The notes below the pieces were generated by a model that ran no database searches, had not been told where the DNA came from, and was given only the letters and a program-made list of their open reading frames with translations. Below, piece by piece: positions 1 to 7,994 of a stretch of 45,795 nt of DNA. Origin of the DNA: Ornithomonoglobus_A sp045537455 (GTDB lineage: Bacteria; Bacillota; Clostridia; UBA1381); contig JAZSPM010000082.1 of NCBI GenBank assembly GCA_045537455.1, positions 1-45,795 of the forward strand, read 5' to 3'. The position numbers were made by a program, and so were the translations under genes. The stretch's first letter is position 1. Every line of letters begins with the position of its first letter.

Positions 1-241
1 CAATCTCAGGAAGCTCATCTCCGTATTTATATGTAATAAGTACCTTAGCCGCCTCTGCTCTTGTAATACTGTTATTGGGTTTAAATGAACCGTCGTCATA
101 GCCTCCAAACCACTTTTTTTCTGTTGCAGTTGCTACAGCATCATTAAACCAATCTGTACTTTTTACATCCGAATAATTTGCGGATACCGCAATTCCCGTA
201 AATATTGCCGCTGTAAGCAGCATTGCAGTTAATTTTTTCAT
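1..241 (-). CDS. SLH-domain surface protein, 5' part only
   Basis: About 80 residues are visible; the gene runs off the left edge of the window. It begins MKKLTAML and continues with a hydrophobic stretch ending near VSAN, a typical Sec signal peptide. Next comes one S-layer homology repeat, recognisable by YSDV, DWFNDAV, GGYDDGSFKPN and SITRAEAAKVL. SLH domains anchor exported proteins to pyruvylated cell-wall polymers, so the product is probably on the cell surface. The missing C-terminal part would hold the actual activity, so none is assigned. The start ATG overlaps the stop of the upstream HAD gene by 4 bp (ATGA), so the two are probably co-translated, although they look functionally unrelated. 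Confidence 0.85.
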   Translation of the reverse strand, partial: MKKLTAMLLTAAIFTGIAVSANYSDVKSTDWFNDAVATATEKKWFGGYDDGSFKPNNSITRAEAAKVLITYKYGDELPEI

Positions 242-894
242 TTTTCAGGTTCTCCTCTTAAATAATCTATTACTTTATATGCATCATCAAAACAGCCCAT
301 ACACATATCCTGTATATCCTGTTCATGACGCTTCATATCAAAAATACATATCACCGGAATATCCGCACTTACTGATGCCCTTATTCCGTTTTCACTGTCC
401 TCAAACACAATAGCATCCTGAGGCTCTGTATTCATTTCTGTACACGCTTTCAGAAAAATATCGGGTGCAGGCTTTGAATGCTGAATCATGTCTCCGCCTA
501 TCACTGCATCAAAGTATTTTTCAAGCTTACATATTTGTAAATATTCTTTTACATAAACAGCTTTTGTTGATGAAGCAACAGCACACCTTATACCTTTTTG
601 AGTAAGATATTCCAAAAGCTCTGGTATTCCCTGCTTTACAGGAACTCCGTTTGCTTTTATATCCTCAGTTACGCCGTCACGCACCGAATCAAAAATCTCA
701 TCGTTGGGATAGTCCTGACCGTATTCCCTAAGCAGAATCTCTTTTTCCTTCTTAGCATTTACACCGCAGATTTCCATATAAATATCATCCGTCAATACAT
801 ATCCGCGTTCTGCCATTTTTGACGTCATAATCTTTTTGGTAAGACGCTCTGTATCAAACAGAAGTCCATCCATATCAAATATTGCAAGCTTCAT
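238..894 (-). CDS. HAD-superfamily hydrolase (beta-phosphoglucomutase-like phosphatase)
   Basis: A 218-residue haloacid dehalogenase family protein. It opens with the catalytic DxD motif (FDMDG, D7 and D9), followed by the helical cap of subfamily I. It then carries motif II (ASSTK), motif III lysine (HSKPAPDIF) and motif IV acidic residues (VFEDSENG). Relatives are sugar-phosphate phosphatases or beta-phosphoglucomutases; the substrate cannot be told from sequence. The ATG at 894 is preferred because GGGGA lies about 8 nt upstream; an upstream ATG at 912 would add six residues. It lies after the terminator that ends the upstream operon, so it may need its own promoter, which I could not identify. 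Confidence 0.85.
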   Translation of the reverse strand: MKLAIFDMDGLLFDTERLTKKIMTSKMAERGYVLTDDIYMEICGVNAKKEKEILLREYGQDYPNDEIFDSVRDGVTEDIKANGVPVKQGIPELLEYLTQKGIRCAVASSTKAVYVKEYLQICKLEKYFDAVIGGDMIQHSKPAPDIFLKACTEMNTEPQDAIVFEDSENGIRASVSADIPVICIFDMKRHEQDIQDMCMGCFDDAYKVIDYLRGEPEK

Positions 895-928
895 CAAATA
901 GTCCCCTAACATCTTTCTTTATATATTG

Positions 929-951
929 AAAAAGGGCATATTACGCCCTTT
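929..951 (-). terminator. intrinsic terminator after mgsA
   Basis: On the minus strand a perfect stem AAAGGGC / GCCCTTT with a 7-nt loop is followed by further Ts. It lies 6 bp past the mgsA stop codon and probably ends the zapA-to-mgsA transcript. Confidence 0.75.
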
Positions 952-956
952 GACCA

Positions 957-1361
957 TCAATTCTTTGGATTTACAATATCTCTCCAGTCGAGGTCTCCGC
1001 GTTCAAGACCGTGGATAAGCACCTCGGCAGTAGCAAGATTTGTTGCAATCGGTACATTGTGCATATCACAAAGTCTCAAAAGAGAAAATACATCCGGTTC
1101 ATAGCTCTCCACATTTAGCGGATCACGGAAAAACAATACAAGGTCTATTTCATTATAGGCAATTCTTGCTCCTATTTGCTGGTCACCGCCTTGCGGACCC
1201 GATAAAAATCTGTATACATTAAGACCTGTATTCTCTATGATTACCTTTCCTGTGGTGCCTGTGGCATAAAGTGCATGGCGGGACAAAATCCCCTTATACG
1301 CAATGCAAAATTGTACCATTAATTCTTTCTTTTTGTCATGTGCAATCAACGCTATGTTCAT
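957..1361 (-). CDS. mgsA: methylglyoxal synthase
   Basis: A 134-residue protein of normal family length. It converts dihydroxyacetone phosphate to methylglyoxal and phosphate, a bypass that relieves sugar-phosphate accumulation. Family landmarks are clear: AHDKKK at the N-terminus (H8), GTTG phosphate-binding loop, the catalytic aspartate in GPQGGDQQIG (D60), the DPLN and PDV segments, and the histidine at 101 (HNVPIATN). GGAGG sits before the ATG. It is the last gene of the shape and division operon, 17 bp after minD. In many Clostridia mgsA also lies at the end of the mre-min cluster, so the position is typical although the metabolic link is unclear. Confidence 0.95.
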   Translation of the reverse strand: MNIALIAHDKKKELMVQFCIAYKGILSRHALYATGTTGKVIIENTGLNVYRFLSGPQGGDQQIGARIAYNEIDLVLFFRDPLNVESYEPDVFSLLRLCDMHNVPIATNLATAEVLIHGLERGDLDWRDIVNPKN

Positions 1362-1378
1362 TTTTTACCTCCTCTTTT

Positions 1379-2158
1379 TTATATAAACAGCTCTTTTAAT
1401 TTATTAAAAAAGCTTTTTTTTCTAAACTCCATTACCGGCACATCATCGCCGCAAAGTCTTGATGCAATATTTTTAAATGCTGTTCCTGCTTCAGAATCAG
1501 GATTGTTAACTGATAATTCACTCTTTAGTGCCGATTTCGTAAGTTCTTCATCATCAGCTACAATTCCGAGCATCGGAATACCGAGCATATCCATACATTC
1601 ATCCATGTTCAGCATAAGCTTCTTTTCTATCATTTCAGGACGCACACGGTTCACAATAAGTTTTGCTTCTTTCTCACTGTCAAGTACCGACAGCACTCTG
1701 TCTGCATCTCTTAAAGCCGCAGTTTCAGCAAGCGTTACTATAATAACAGAATCCGCCGCATTTTCAATATAAGTAAAACCGCCACTTATACCTGCTGGAG
1801 AATCGGCAATGCAAAATTCAAACCTGTTACGAAGTATGTTCCAGAATTCTGCAACCTTTTCTTCGTCATAGCCCATCACAGGTCTTGTCTGCGGTGCAGC
1901 TATAAAATACAGATTTTCATATCCGTCTGCTTTTACTAAAATTTCATCAATAGTACATCTTCCCTCAAGAAAATCAAGAAAATCATAAACAATACTACTT
2001 TCAAGCCCGAGAGCAACATCGAGATTTCTAAGACCGATATCCATATCAACAAGTACGGTCAGTTTACCTCTTTGCGAAAGTGCCGCTCCAAGATTTGCAA
2101 CTGCTGTTGTTTTTCCTGTTCCACCCTTCCCCGAGGCCACCATAATAACTTGTCCCAT
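1379..2158 (-). CDS. minD: septum site-determining ATPase MinD
   Basis: A 259-residue ParA/MinD-type ATPase. The deviant Walker A motif KGGTGKTT lies at residues 11-18, with switch regions around VDMDIGLRNLD and FCIADSPAGI. The C-terminus ends in a short basic amphipathic helix (FFNKLKELFI), the membrane-targeting sequence of MinD. MinD binds the membrane as an ATP dimer and recruits MinC to block FtsZ ring assembly away from mid-cell. It follows minC by 78 bp, and that gap holds a good promoter. No minE lies next to it; the gene after minD is mgsA, so the topological partner is elsewhere or replaced. Confidence 0.97.
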   Translation of the reverse strand: MGQVIMVASGKGGTGKTTAVANLGAALSQRGKLTVLVDMDIGLRNLDVALGLESSIVYDFLDFLEGRCTIDEILVKADGYENLYFIAAPQTRPVMGYDEEKVAEFWNILRNRFEFCIADSPAGISGGFTYIENAADSVIIVTLAETAALRDADRVLSVLDSEKEAKLIVNRVRPEMIEKKLMLNMDECMDMLGIPMLGIVADDEELTKSALKSELSVNNPDSEAGTAFKNIASRLCGDDVPVMEFRKKSFFNKLKELFI

Positions 2159-2210
2159 AAAAACTACCTTTCCTTGCTAAAATATGGTCAAAATTATTCC
2201 CAATATTAGC

Positions 2211-2239
2211 ATTATATCACAAAAATCTCAATTTGTCTA
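2211..2239 (-). promoter_or_regulatory. sigma-A promoter for minD-mgsA
   Basis: On the minus strand TAGACA (2234-2239), a 17-bp spacer and TATAAT (2211-2216) lie in the minC-minD gap. The -10 is preceded by TGA, an extended -10 element. It would allow minD and mgsA to be expressed apart from the upstream operon. Confidence 0.65.
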
Positions 2240-2926
2240 TATATTCAACAAAAATTCCTCAATAAAAATTTCATTATTTATTAACTTTGCTTTTCTCATA
2301 CCGCCTTCAAACTCAGTATCTTCAAGCATAACGGACGTAATTGCAAGATTTTTCGGCATAAAATCAAGTGCCAGTATGTATGCATCCTTGCTTCCTCCGG
2401 CTCCTGCAATGGCATTACCCATAAGCCTTCCGAAAACAATAACGTTCCCTGCGGCACAAACCTCTCCGCCTTCCATAACATCTCCTACAAGAATCATATG
2501 TGAGTCAGATTCAACACGTTTGCCGGGCTTTACTACCCCCTCAAAAAACCTTGCACGGTTATGCTTAAAATTACTTGCTATAACCTCCTCCATAGTAGGA
2601 ACATACGGCTTTGGCGGTTCTTCCTCTGTCGGTTTTTCTTCAGCCTTTTCCATAAGCTTCTCTATCTTTTTGAATAACTTTTTTTCTCCAAAATTTACAG
2701 ACACCTGCGGAAGCATTGTTTTTGCCACTGATTCAAGACGCAGTTTATCACTTTCGGAAATATTATCGCCTATAAAGTAAACATTGCATTTACCCTCACC
2801 AAAAAATTTACGGTATTCTCCAAGCTTATCACGCAATCCATGTATTATCTCCGACATATCGTACGACGATGACAAATATATTTTTACGCCGTCACCGGTT
2901 CCTTTAAGCTTAATCATTTCCTCCAT
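2237..2926 (-). CDS. minC: septum site-determining protein MinC
   Basis: A 229-residue FtsZ inhibitor. The N-terminal domain (about residues 1-105) is the FtsZ-antagonising part. The C-terminal beta-helix domain (about 120-220) shows the family signature: FFEGVVKPGKRVES, LVGDVMEGGEVCAAGNVIVFGRLMGNAIAG. This domain dimerises and binds MinD. GGAGGTG lies just before the ATG. It sits between mrdA and minD, the standard Clostridia order. Length is normal. Confidence 0.95.
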   Translation of the reverse strand: MEEMIKLKGTGDGVKIYLSSSYDMSEIIHGLRDKLGEYRKFFGEGKCNVYFIGDNISESDKLRLESVAKTMLPQVSVNFGEKKLFKKIEKLMEKAEEKPTEEEPPKPYVPTMEEVIASNFKHNRARFFEGVVKPGKRVESDSHMILVGDVMEGGEVCAAGNVIVFGRLMGNAIAGAGGSKDAYILALDFMPKNLAITSVMLEDTEFEGGMRKAKLINNEIFIEEFLLNI

Positions 2927-2941
2927 AACTGCACCTCCGTT

Positions 2942-5035
2942 TTAAGGCAGTAACCGACTGCCTGTATTATATGTTTCCTGCTGTTGCTGAGTTGATGTTT
3001 TGAAATAAAAATCAAATATATCCTTTGCTACATTTGCTGCATTTGTACCTCTTACGCCATGTTCAAGCACAACCGACACCGCAATTTCAGGATTATCAAA
3101 CGGTGCATATGCAATAAACACAGCATTATTTGAGCCGTTACCCACCTGAGCCGTACCGGTTTTTCCGCCTATTGGAATATCATAATCCGTAAACACCGAT
3201 GCCGCACTACCTTCGTCTATAACCCGTCGCATTCCATTTTTGACCGCCTGCCAGACCTTTTTATCCATTTCTACCGAATCACGGATTTCAGGTACTGCTT
3301 CATACACGAGCGAGCCATCAACAGAAGAACGTATTGATTTTACAAGATTCACTTTATAATGAGTTCCTCCGTTCGCTATTGCCGCCGCATAATTTGCAAG
3401 CTGAACAGGAGTGAATAAGCTGTACGACTGTCCTATAGATGCCTGAAGTGTATCACCGTCGTACCAGTCTCTGCTCGTTATATTTTTTATTATAGATTTT
3501 TTGTATTCAGGGCTTGCCATGCTTCCGGATGATTCTTCACCCAATTCAATCCCTGTATACTCTCCCAAACCAAATTTCTGAGCATATTCATCAAGAACTT
3601 TAATTCCCATTCTGTTTCCGACCTCATAGAAGAAATAGTTACAGGAATTTTCTATTGCTCCCGAAACATCAAGATGTCCATGAGTCTGTGTCATATCACT
3701 TTCAGACCATATCCAGCAAGTCGGACGGTAGTCCTTATATGCTGTATATATACCCTTATCCTCTATAATCTCACCCGGCTTCAGATTTCCCGACTCCATT
3801 GCCGCAATAGCAACAAGCGGTTTAAAGGTTGAACCCGGGCTGTAAAGTCCGCTTACGGCCCTGTTCCACATAGGCTTAGCTTCGTTTTCAAGCAGACTCT
3901 GATAATCCTCATTAAAGCGTGACATATCATAGCTCGGATACGATGCTGCCGCAAGCGTATCACCTGTTTTAATGTCAATGACAACAGCCGCACCTGCATT
4001 ACAGTCACTGCCGTCTTTATCCTTTATACCTCCTGATTTTTGTATTCTCTTAATATTTTCTTCAAGTGATTTTTCTACTCTTTCCTGCAATCTTGAATCA
4101 ATAGTAAGCGTTATACTGTTGCCCGGTATCGGGTCAATATTTTCAATAAGAGATGCTCCTTCTGTACCCGACAGCTTAATTGAGCCGGTTGTACCGTCTA
4201 TACCACGCAGATACTTTTCACCCCATTTTTCTATGCCCTGTTTTCCGAGAATCTCATTCATACCGTATCCGGCAGACGAAAGCTCCTCATATTCCTCTGC
4301 ACTTATTTTACCTGTACGTCCGAGAATATGCGTTGCAAGACCGGGCTTCTGATATTCTCTCATATAAGTATTTGATATGCTTACTCCCTTAAAGTCATTA
4401 CTTCTTTCTTTAATTTTTGCAACTACATTAACGCTCACATCATCAGCAACCGTAAACGGGGATACCTGCGAAAATCCTCTTATATCGGCTTCATACCTGA
4501 TTCCGACAATTCTTCTTATATCATCCTCAGAATAAATATCCGAAACACCGTACAATTCCTTATACGCAGATATAATTTCCGGAGCAGACATATAATTTGT
4601 AATTTTTTTGTTTGTATATTTATTTTCCTCAAACCATTTTACAAGCTCTGTATTACCCGTTCCGTCTCCATCCTCATCTTCAAACACAAACTCATACGGA
4701 GCATATGTTATAGGAAGAGTATCGTTGTATTCACATTTTTCCTGATAAAATAAGTCTATAAGCTGTTTTATAACTGCATTAAGCTCCTCATTACTTTGAC
4801 CTGCACGCTGCAAAACAACACTGTAGCCGACTTTATTTGTAACAAGCGGAACACCGTATCTGTCAACAATTTCACCTCTCGGTGCTTTTTCGGTTATGTT
4901 CATGGTCAATCTGTCCGTTGCCACCTCAAGATACTTTTCTCCGTTTATTATCTGTAAATCAAACAGCTTCCACGCTATAGCCGCAAGCATTACAAGCATT
5001 ATAAATTTAATTATTCTGAATCTTGCTTTAGACAT
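2942..5035 (-). CDS. mrdA: class B penicillin-binding protein 2, elongasome transpeptidase
   Basis: A 697-residue bifunctional-topology PBP: a short cytoplasmic start, one membrane anchor (about 10-28), a PBP dimer/pedestal domain (PRGEIVDRYG near 52-61), then the transpeptidase domain from about 345. The three catalytic motifs are present: S402-T-F-K405, S464-C-N466 and K625-T-G627. It crosslinks peptidoglycan of the lateral wall with RodA and MreC/D. The linker around 120-180 is acidic and somewhat long, as in Firmicute homologues. The C-terminus ends in a glutamine-rich tail. Its usual polymerase partner rodA is not beside it in this window. Confidence 0.95.
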   Translation of the reverse strand: MSKARFRIIKFIMLVMLAAIAWKLFDLQIINGEKYLEVATDRLTMNITEKAPRGEIVDRYGVPLVTNKVGYSVVLQRAGQSNEELNAVIKQLIDLFYQEKCEYNDTLPITYAPYEFVFEDEDGDGTGNTELVKWFEENKYTNKKITNYMSAPEIISAYKELYGVSDIYSEDDIRRIVGIRYEADIRGFSQVSPFTVADDVSVNVVAKIKERSNDFKGVSISNTYMREYQKPGLATHILGRTGKISAEEYEELSSAGYGMNEILGKQGIEKWGEKYLRGIDGTTGSIKLSGTEGASLIENIDPIPGNSITLTIDSRLQERVEKSLEENIKRIQKSGGIKDKDGSDCNAGAAVVIDIKTGDTLAAASYPSYDMSRFNEDYQSLLENEAKPMWNRAVSGLYSPGSTFKPLVAIAAMESGNLKPGEIIEDKGIYTAYKDYRPTCWIWSESDMTQTHGHLDVSGAIENSCNYFFYEVGNRMGIKVLDEYAQKFGLGEYTGIELGEESSGSMASPEYKKSIIKNITSRDWYDGDTLQASIGQSYSLFTPVQLANYAAAIANGGTHYKVNLVKSIRSSVDGSLVYEAVPEIRDSVEMDKKVWQAVKNGMRRVIDEGSAASVFTDYDIPIGGKTGTAQVGNGSNNAVFIAYAPFDNPEIAVSVVLEHGVRGTNAANVAKDIFDFYFKTSTQQQQETYNTGSRLLP

Positions 5036-5067
5036 TCAATTCACTTCCACTAAAATTTATTTAACTC

Positions 5068-5541
5068 TCATATCAGACTTTTCTTTTTTTGATTATATAC
5101 AGTATGCTCAAGAATAGGATATATAACAAGAACTGCCGCTACATTATATAATACGGGAGCAACAACCGACAAAGCTGTTACTGCACCCCTGTTTAAAACA
5201 CTTATAGCCACACTCCCTAAAATCGTCAGAACAGCACATCTGAAAACTGCTTTTAATAAACCACACAAGCTTTTTCCTTTAATGTAATTAACCGCAGCCG
5301 CCGACAAGGCAAATGCAGCAAAAACAGTCTCAAAGCTCCTGCCTGTGAGTGAGCCGTACAGCATACCGCATACTCCTCCGAGTATTGTCGCAAGCTTAAA
5401 ATCCTCCTCCATTACAGCTGCACATATCACAAAAGCATATGTTAAAGCAGGCACTGTATCAAATATCCGTATATAATGAGTAACTGATGAATCAAGTATT
5501 ATAAGTACAACTGCCCAGATTAATAATTTTATTCTTTTCAT
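5068..5541 (-). CDS. mreD: rod shape-determining protein MreD
   Basis: A 157-residue integral membrane protein with about five hydrophobic segments and little sequence conservation, as usual for MreD. The call rests on size, topology and position: it overlaps mreC by 4 bp and precedes mrdA by 32 bp. MreD is part of the membrane complex that links cytoplasmic MreB to periplasm-facing cell-wall synthases. The segment VITAVMEED... is not preserved, so identity relies mainly on synteny. Confidence 0.9.
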   Translation of the reverse strand: MKRIKLLIWAVVLIILDSSVTHYIRIFDTVPALTYAFVICAAVMEEDFKLATILGGVCGMLYGSLTGRSFETVFAAFALSAAAVNYIKGKSLCGLLKAVFRCAVLTILGSVAISVLNRGAVTALSVVAPVLYNVAAVLVIYPILEHTVYNQKKKSLI

Positions 5542-6362
5542 TGCACAACTCCATTAATCACAAGCACTTCATGCAGCTCACTGAAATCCACCGTAGGCTC
5601 AACAACTGCGTAATTAAGCATTCCCATACTGTCCGCAGAAATTTCACGGATTGTTCCGACATTCAGCGACGGAGGATATATTCCGCCCGTACCTGACGTT
5701 TCAAGGATATCTCCTACAATTATATTTGCTTCCTTATCCACAAACGTCAGCTTACACATCATCTCACGGCACAGCTCACTATCGCCCTCAATTACGCCTA
5801 CATCATCCGTTCTTGATACCCTTATTCCTGTTGAGCTTTTTGGTGCAATAACCGTATCAACCATAGCCCAGTTAGGCCCGGCTTCTGTTACTGTACCCAC
5901 TACTCCGTCAGCTGTTATAACCGTATTTCCGGGGTTTATGCCTGAAAAAACACCTTTGTTTATTTCAATTCTGTCATACTGATTGCTCGACGAATATCCT
6001 ATAACAACCGCCGCCACAGTTGAATAATTGGTTATGGAGTTTTTCAATTCAAGAAGGGTGTTTAGTCTTTCTACCTCCTCCTGATATACAGCTACCTCTT
6101 TATTCTTCTTTTTAAGCTCTGTTATCTGTGCTTCAAGCTGTTCATTCTGCTCCTTATATGCAGATGCCTCCCATATAAAATTTACCTGTTCATCTATCCA
6201 CCTTGATATATGAGCAGCTCCGTTAGTAAATGGTGACATCACTGTACGTACAACTGCTGTTATCGGATTTGTACCCGAAAAGTGAGTTATCACAGACGAT
6301 ACCGCTGCTATTATAAGCACAGCTATTACAGCCACTCCTATTTTTTTCTTAAAAAACGACAT
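5538..6362 (-). CDS. mreC: rod shape-determining protein MreC
   Basis: A 274-residue membrane-anchored protein: short basic start (MSFFKKK), one membrane helix (about 9-27), a coiled coil (about 68-112, rich in E, K, Q and L) and the two beta-barrel lobes typical of MreC. Landmarks include AAVVIGYSSSNQYDRIEINKG and NPGNTVITADGVVGTV. MreC activates PBP2-RodA outside the membrane. The stop codon overlaps the mreD start (ATGA), giving translational coupling. It begins 11 bp after mreB. Confidence 0.95.
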   Translation of the reverse strand: MSFFKKKIGVAVIAVLIIAAVSSVITHFSGTNPITAVVRTVMSPFTNGAAHISRWIDEQVNFIWEASAYKEQNEQLEAQITELKKKNKEVAVYQEEVERLNTLLELKNSITNYSTVAAVVIGYSSSNQYDRIEINKGVFSGINPGNTVITADGVVGTVTEAGPNWAMVDTVIAPKSSTGIRVSRTDDVGVIEGDSELCREMMCKLTFVDKEANIIVGDILETSGTGGIYPPSLNVGTIREISADSMGMLNYAVVEPTVDFSELHEVLVINGVVQ

Positions 6363-6373
6363 AATTTTCTACC

Positions 6374-7375
6374 CTATTTTCTGCTTGATAATAATTCACT
6401 TATATTTTCCAATGATTTGCCTGTACCTACCGCAACGCAGTCAAGCGGATATTCCGCAACATAAGCAGGAATTTTTGTTGCTTCTGCAATAAATCTGTCA
6501 AGTCCCTTTATTAAAGCACCGCCACCTGTAAGCATTATACCACGCTCCATAATATCTGCCGCAAGTTCCGGCGGAGTATTTTCAAGCGTCATCTTTACAG
6601 CTTCGAGCATTTCATCAAGATTCTCACTCATTGCCTCACGTACTTCCGATTCCTTTATCTGCACAGTCTTTGGAAGCCCGGTTGATACATCTCTGCCCTT
6701 TACATCAAATAACTCTTCTTCGTTATCCTCATACGCCGAACCGATTGCTGTTTTGATTTCCTCTGCCATTTTATCGCCTATATTAATAGAATGTTCTTTT
6801 TTCAGATAATTAATAATAGCACTGTTTAATGCATTGCCTGCAATTCTTAATGATTTTGATGCAACAATTCCGCCAAGCGATATTACCGCAACCTCAGTTG
6901 TTCCACCGCCAATATCTACAATCATGCTTCCTGTTGCACTCGTAACAGGCAAGCCTGCACCAATCGCCGCCGCCATAGGCTCTTCAATAAGTACAACCTC
7001 TTTTGCCCCCGCCTGCATAACCGTTTCCTCAACTGCACGACGTTCAACCTCGGTAACACCCGACGGAATACATACAATTACTCTCGGTTTAAAAATACCG
7101 CTTATATCAGCCTGTCTTATAAAACGTCTTATCATAGCCTGCGTTATATCAAAATCCGCAATAACTCCGTCCTTTAACGGTCTTACAGCCACAATGTTTT
7201 CAGGTGTTCTGCCTATCATTTCATTTGCTTCTGAACCAACAGCAAGTACCTTTCCTTCATATTTATCTATTGCAACTACGGACGGCTCTCTTACAACAAT
7301 TCCTCTGCCCTGAACATATATAAGAGTATTTGCTGTTCCCAAGTCTATTCCGACATCTTTTGAAAATATACCCAT
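6374..7375 (-). CDS. mreB: rod shape-determining actin homologue MreB
   Basis: A 333-residue bacterial actin. Nucleotide-binding elements are clear: phosphate 1 (DLGTANTLIY), phosphate 2 (IVDIGGGTTEVAVI) and the adenosine motif (MLTGGGALIKG). MreB filaments on the inner membrane face orient lateral wall synthesis. The start at 7375 (MGIFSKDVG) is preferred: AAGGA lies about 11 nt upstream and family members begin this way. An in-frame ATG at 7441 would add 22 residues overlapping the end of maf. It follows maf by 22 bp. Confidence 0.97.
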   Translation of the reverse strand: MGIFSKDVGIDLGTANTLIYVQGRGIVVREPSVVAIDKYEGKVLAVGSEANEMIGRTPENIVAVRPLKDGVIADFDITQAMIRRFIRQADISGIFKPRVIVCIPSGVTEVERRAVEETVMQAGAKEVVLIEEPMAAAIGAGLPVTSATGSMIVDIGGGTTEVAVISLGGIVASKSLRIAGNALNSAIINYLKKEHSINIGDKMAEEIKTAIGSAYEDNEEELFDVKGRDVSTGLPKTVQIKESEVREAMSENLDEMLEAVKMTLENTPPELAADIMERGIMLTGGGALIKGLDRFIAEATKIPAYVAEYPLDCVAVGTGKSLENISELLSSRK

Positions 7376-7397
7376 CGTTTTACAATCCTTCCATATT

Positions 7398-7994
7398 CTA
7401 AATTTTAAAAATTTCAATCTCAAATTCCTGCTCAAGCACATCTGCTAAAGCCGAAACACTAAGCCCCACTACATTCTGATAATCTCCGTCAATTTTCTCT
7501 ACAAGCAATCCGCCCAAGCCCTGTATTCCGTATGCTCCTGCTTTATCTGCCGGCTCGCCCGTAGCAATATATCTCCAAATTTTTTCTTCGGTCAGCTCTT
7601 TAAAGTAAACAGTTGTTTTTACCGCTCTGCATTCAGTTTTTCCGTCTTGTATTCTCATAACGCAAAAACCTGTATATACCTCGTGTGACCTGCCCGACAG
7701 CGTCGACAGCATCCTGAATGCATCCTCTGCATCTGAGGGCTTGCCAAGAATTTTGCCGTCTGCCGTAACTATCGTATCAGCAGAAATAACAATAGCCTTT
7801 TTATTCGCCTGCTTAGCCACAGCCGCTGCCTTAATCAACGCAAGCTCCTGAACATAAATATCCACAGGAATGCTTTCGCTGTCTACAGCTGATTCATCAG
7901 CATCCGATACAACAACTTCAAAATCAAGTCCCATACCTCTCAATAATTCTCTGCGTCGTGGTGACGCAGAAGCCAAAATAAAATGCTCTTTCAT
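7398..7994 (-). CDS. maf: Maf-family nucleoside triphosphate pyrophosphatase
   Basis: A 198-residue Maf protein. Family motifs are present in order: the N-terminal SASPRRRELL substrate loop, the SADTIV segment with its catalytic aspartate, GKP followed by the RMLSTLSGRSHEVYTG block, and GAYGIQGLGG. Maf proteins hydrolyse dTTP/UTP or modified nucleotides to the monophosphates and are thought to clean the nucleotide pool; overexpression affects septation in Bacillus. The ATG overlaps the stop of the upstream gene (TAATG), so it is translationally coupled to it. Confidence 0.93.
   Translation of the reverse strand: MKEHFILASASPRRRELLRGMGLDFEVVVSDADESAVDSESIPVDIYVQELALIKAAAVAKQANKKAIVISADTIVTADGKILGKPSDAEDAFRMLSTLSGRSHEVYTGFCVMRIQDGKTECRAVKTTVYFKELTEEKIWRYIATGEPADKAGAYGIQGLGGLLVEKIDGDYQNVVGLSVSALADVLEQEFEIEIFKI

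Noticed and set aside
3972..4352. Plus-strand frames opposite mrdA and many other frames antisense to the ribosomal genes
   Set aside because: Well-conserved genes occupy the other strand; these frames lack ribosome binding sites and recognisable domains.
7376..7441. Longer N-terminus for MreB from ATG 7441
   Set aside because: It would overlap the end of maf and adds residues absent from the family; the ATG at 7375 has an AAGGA site.
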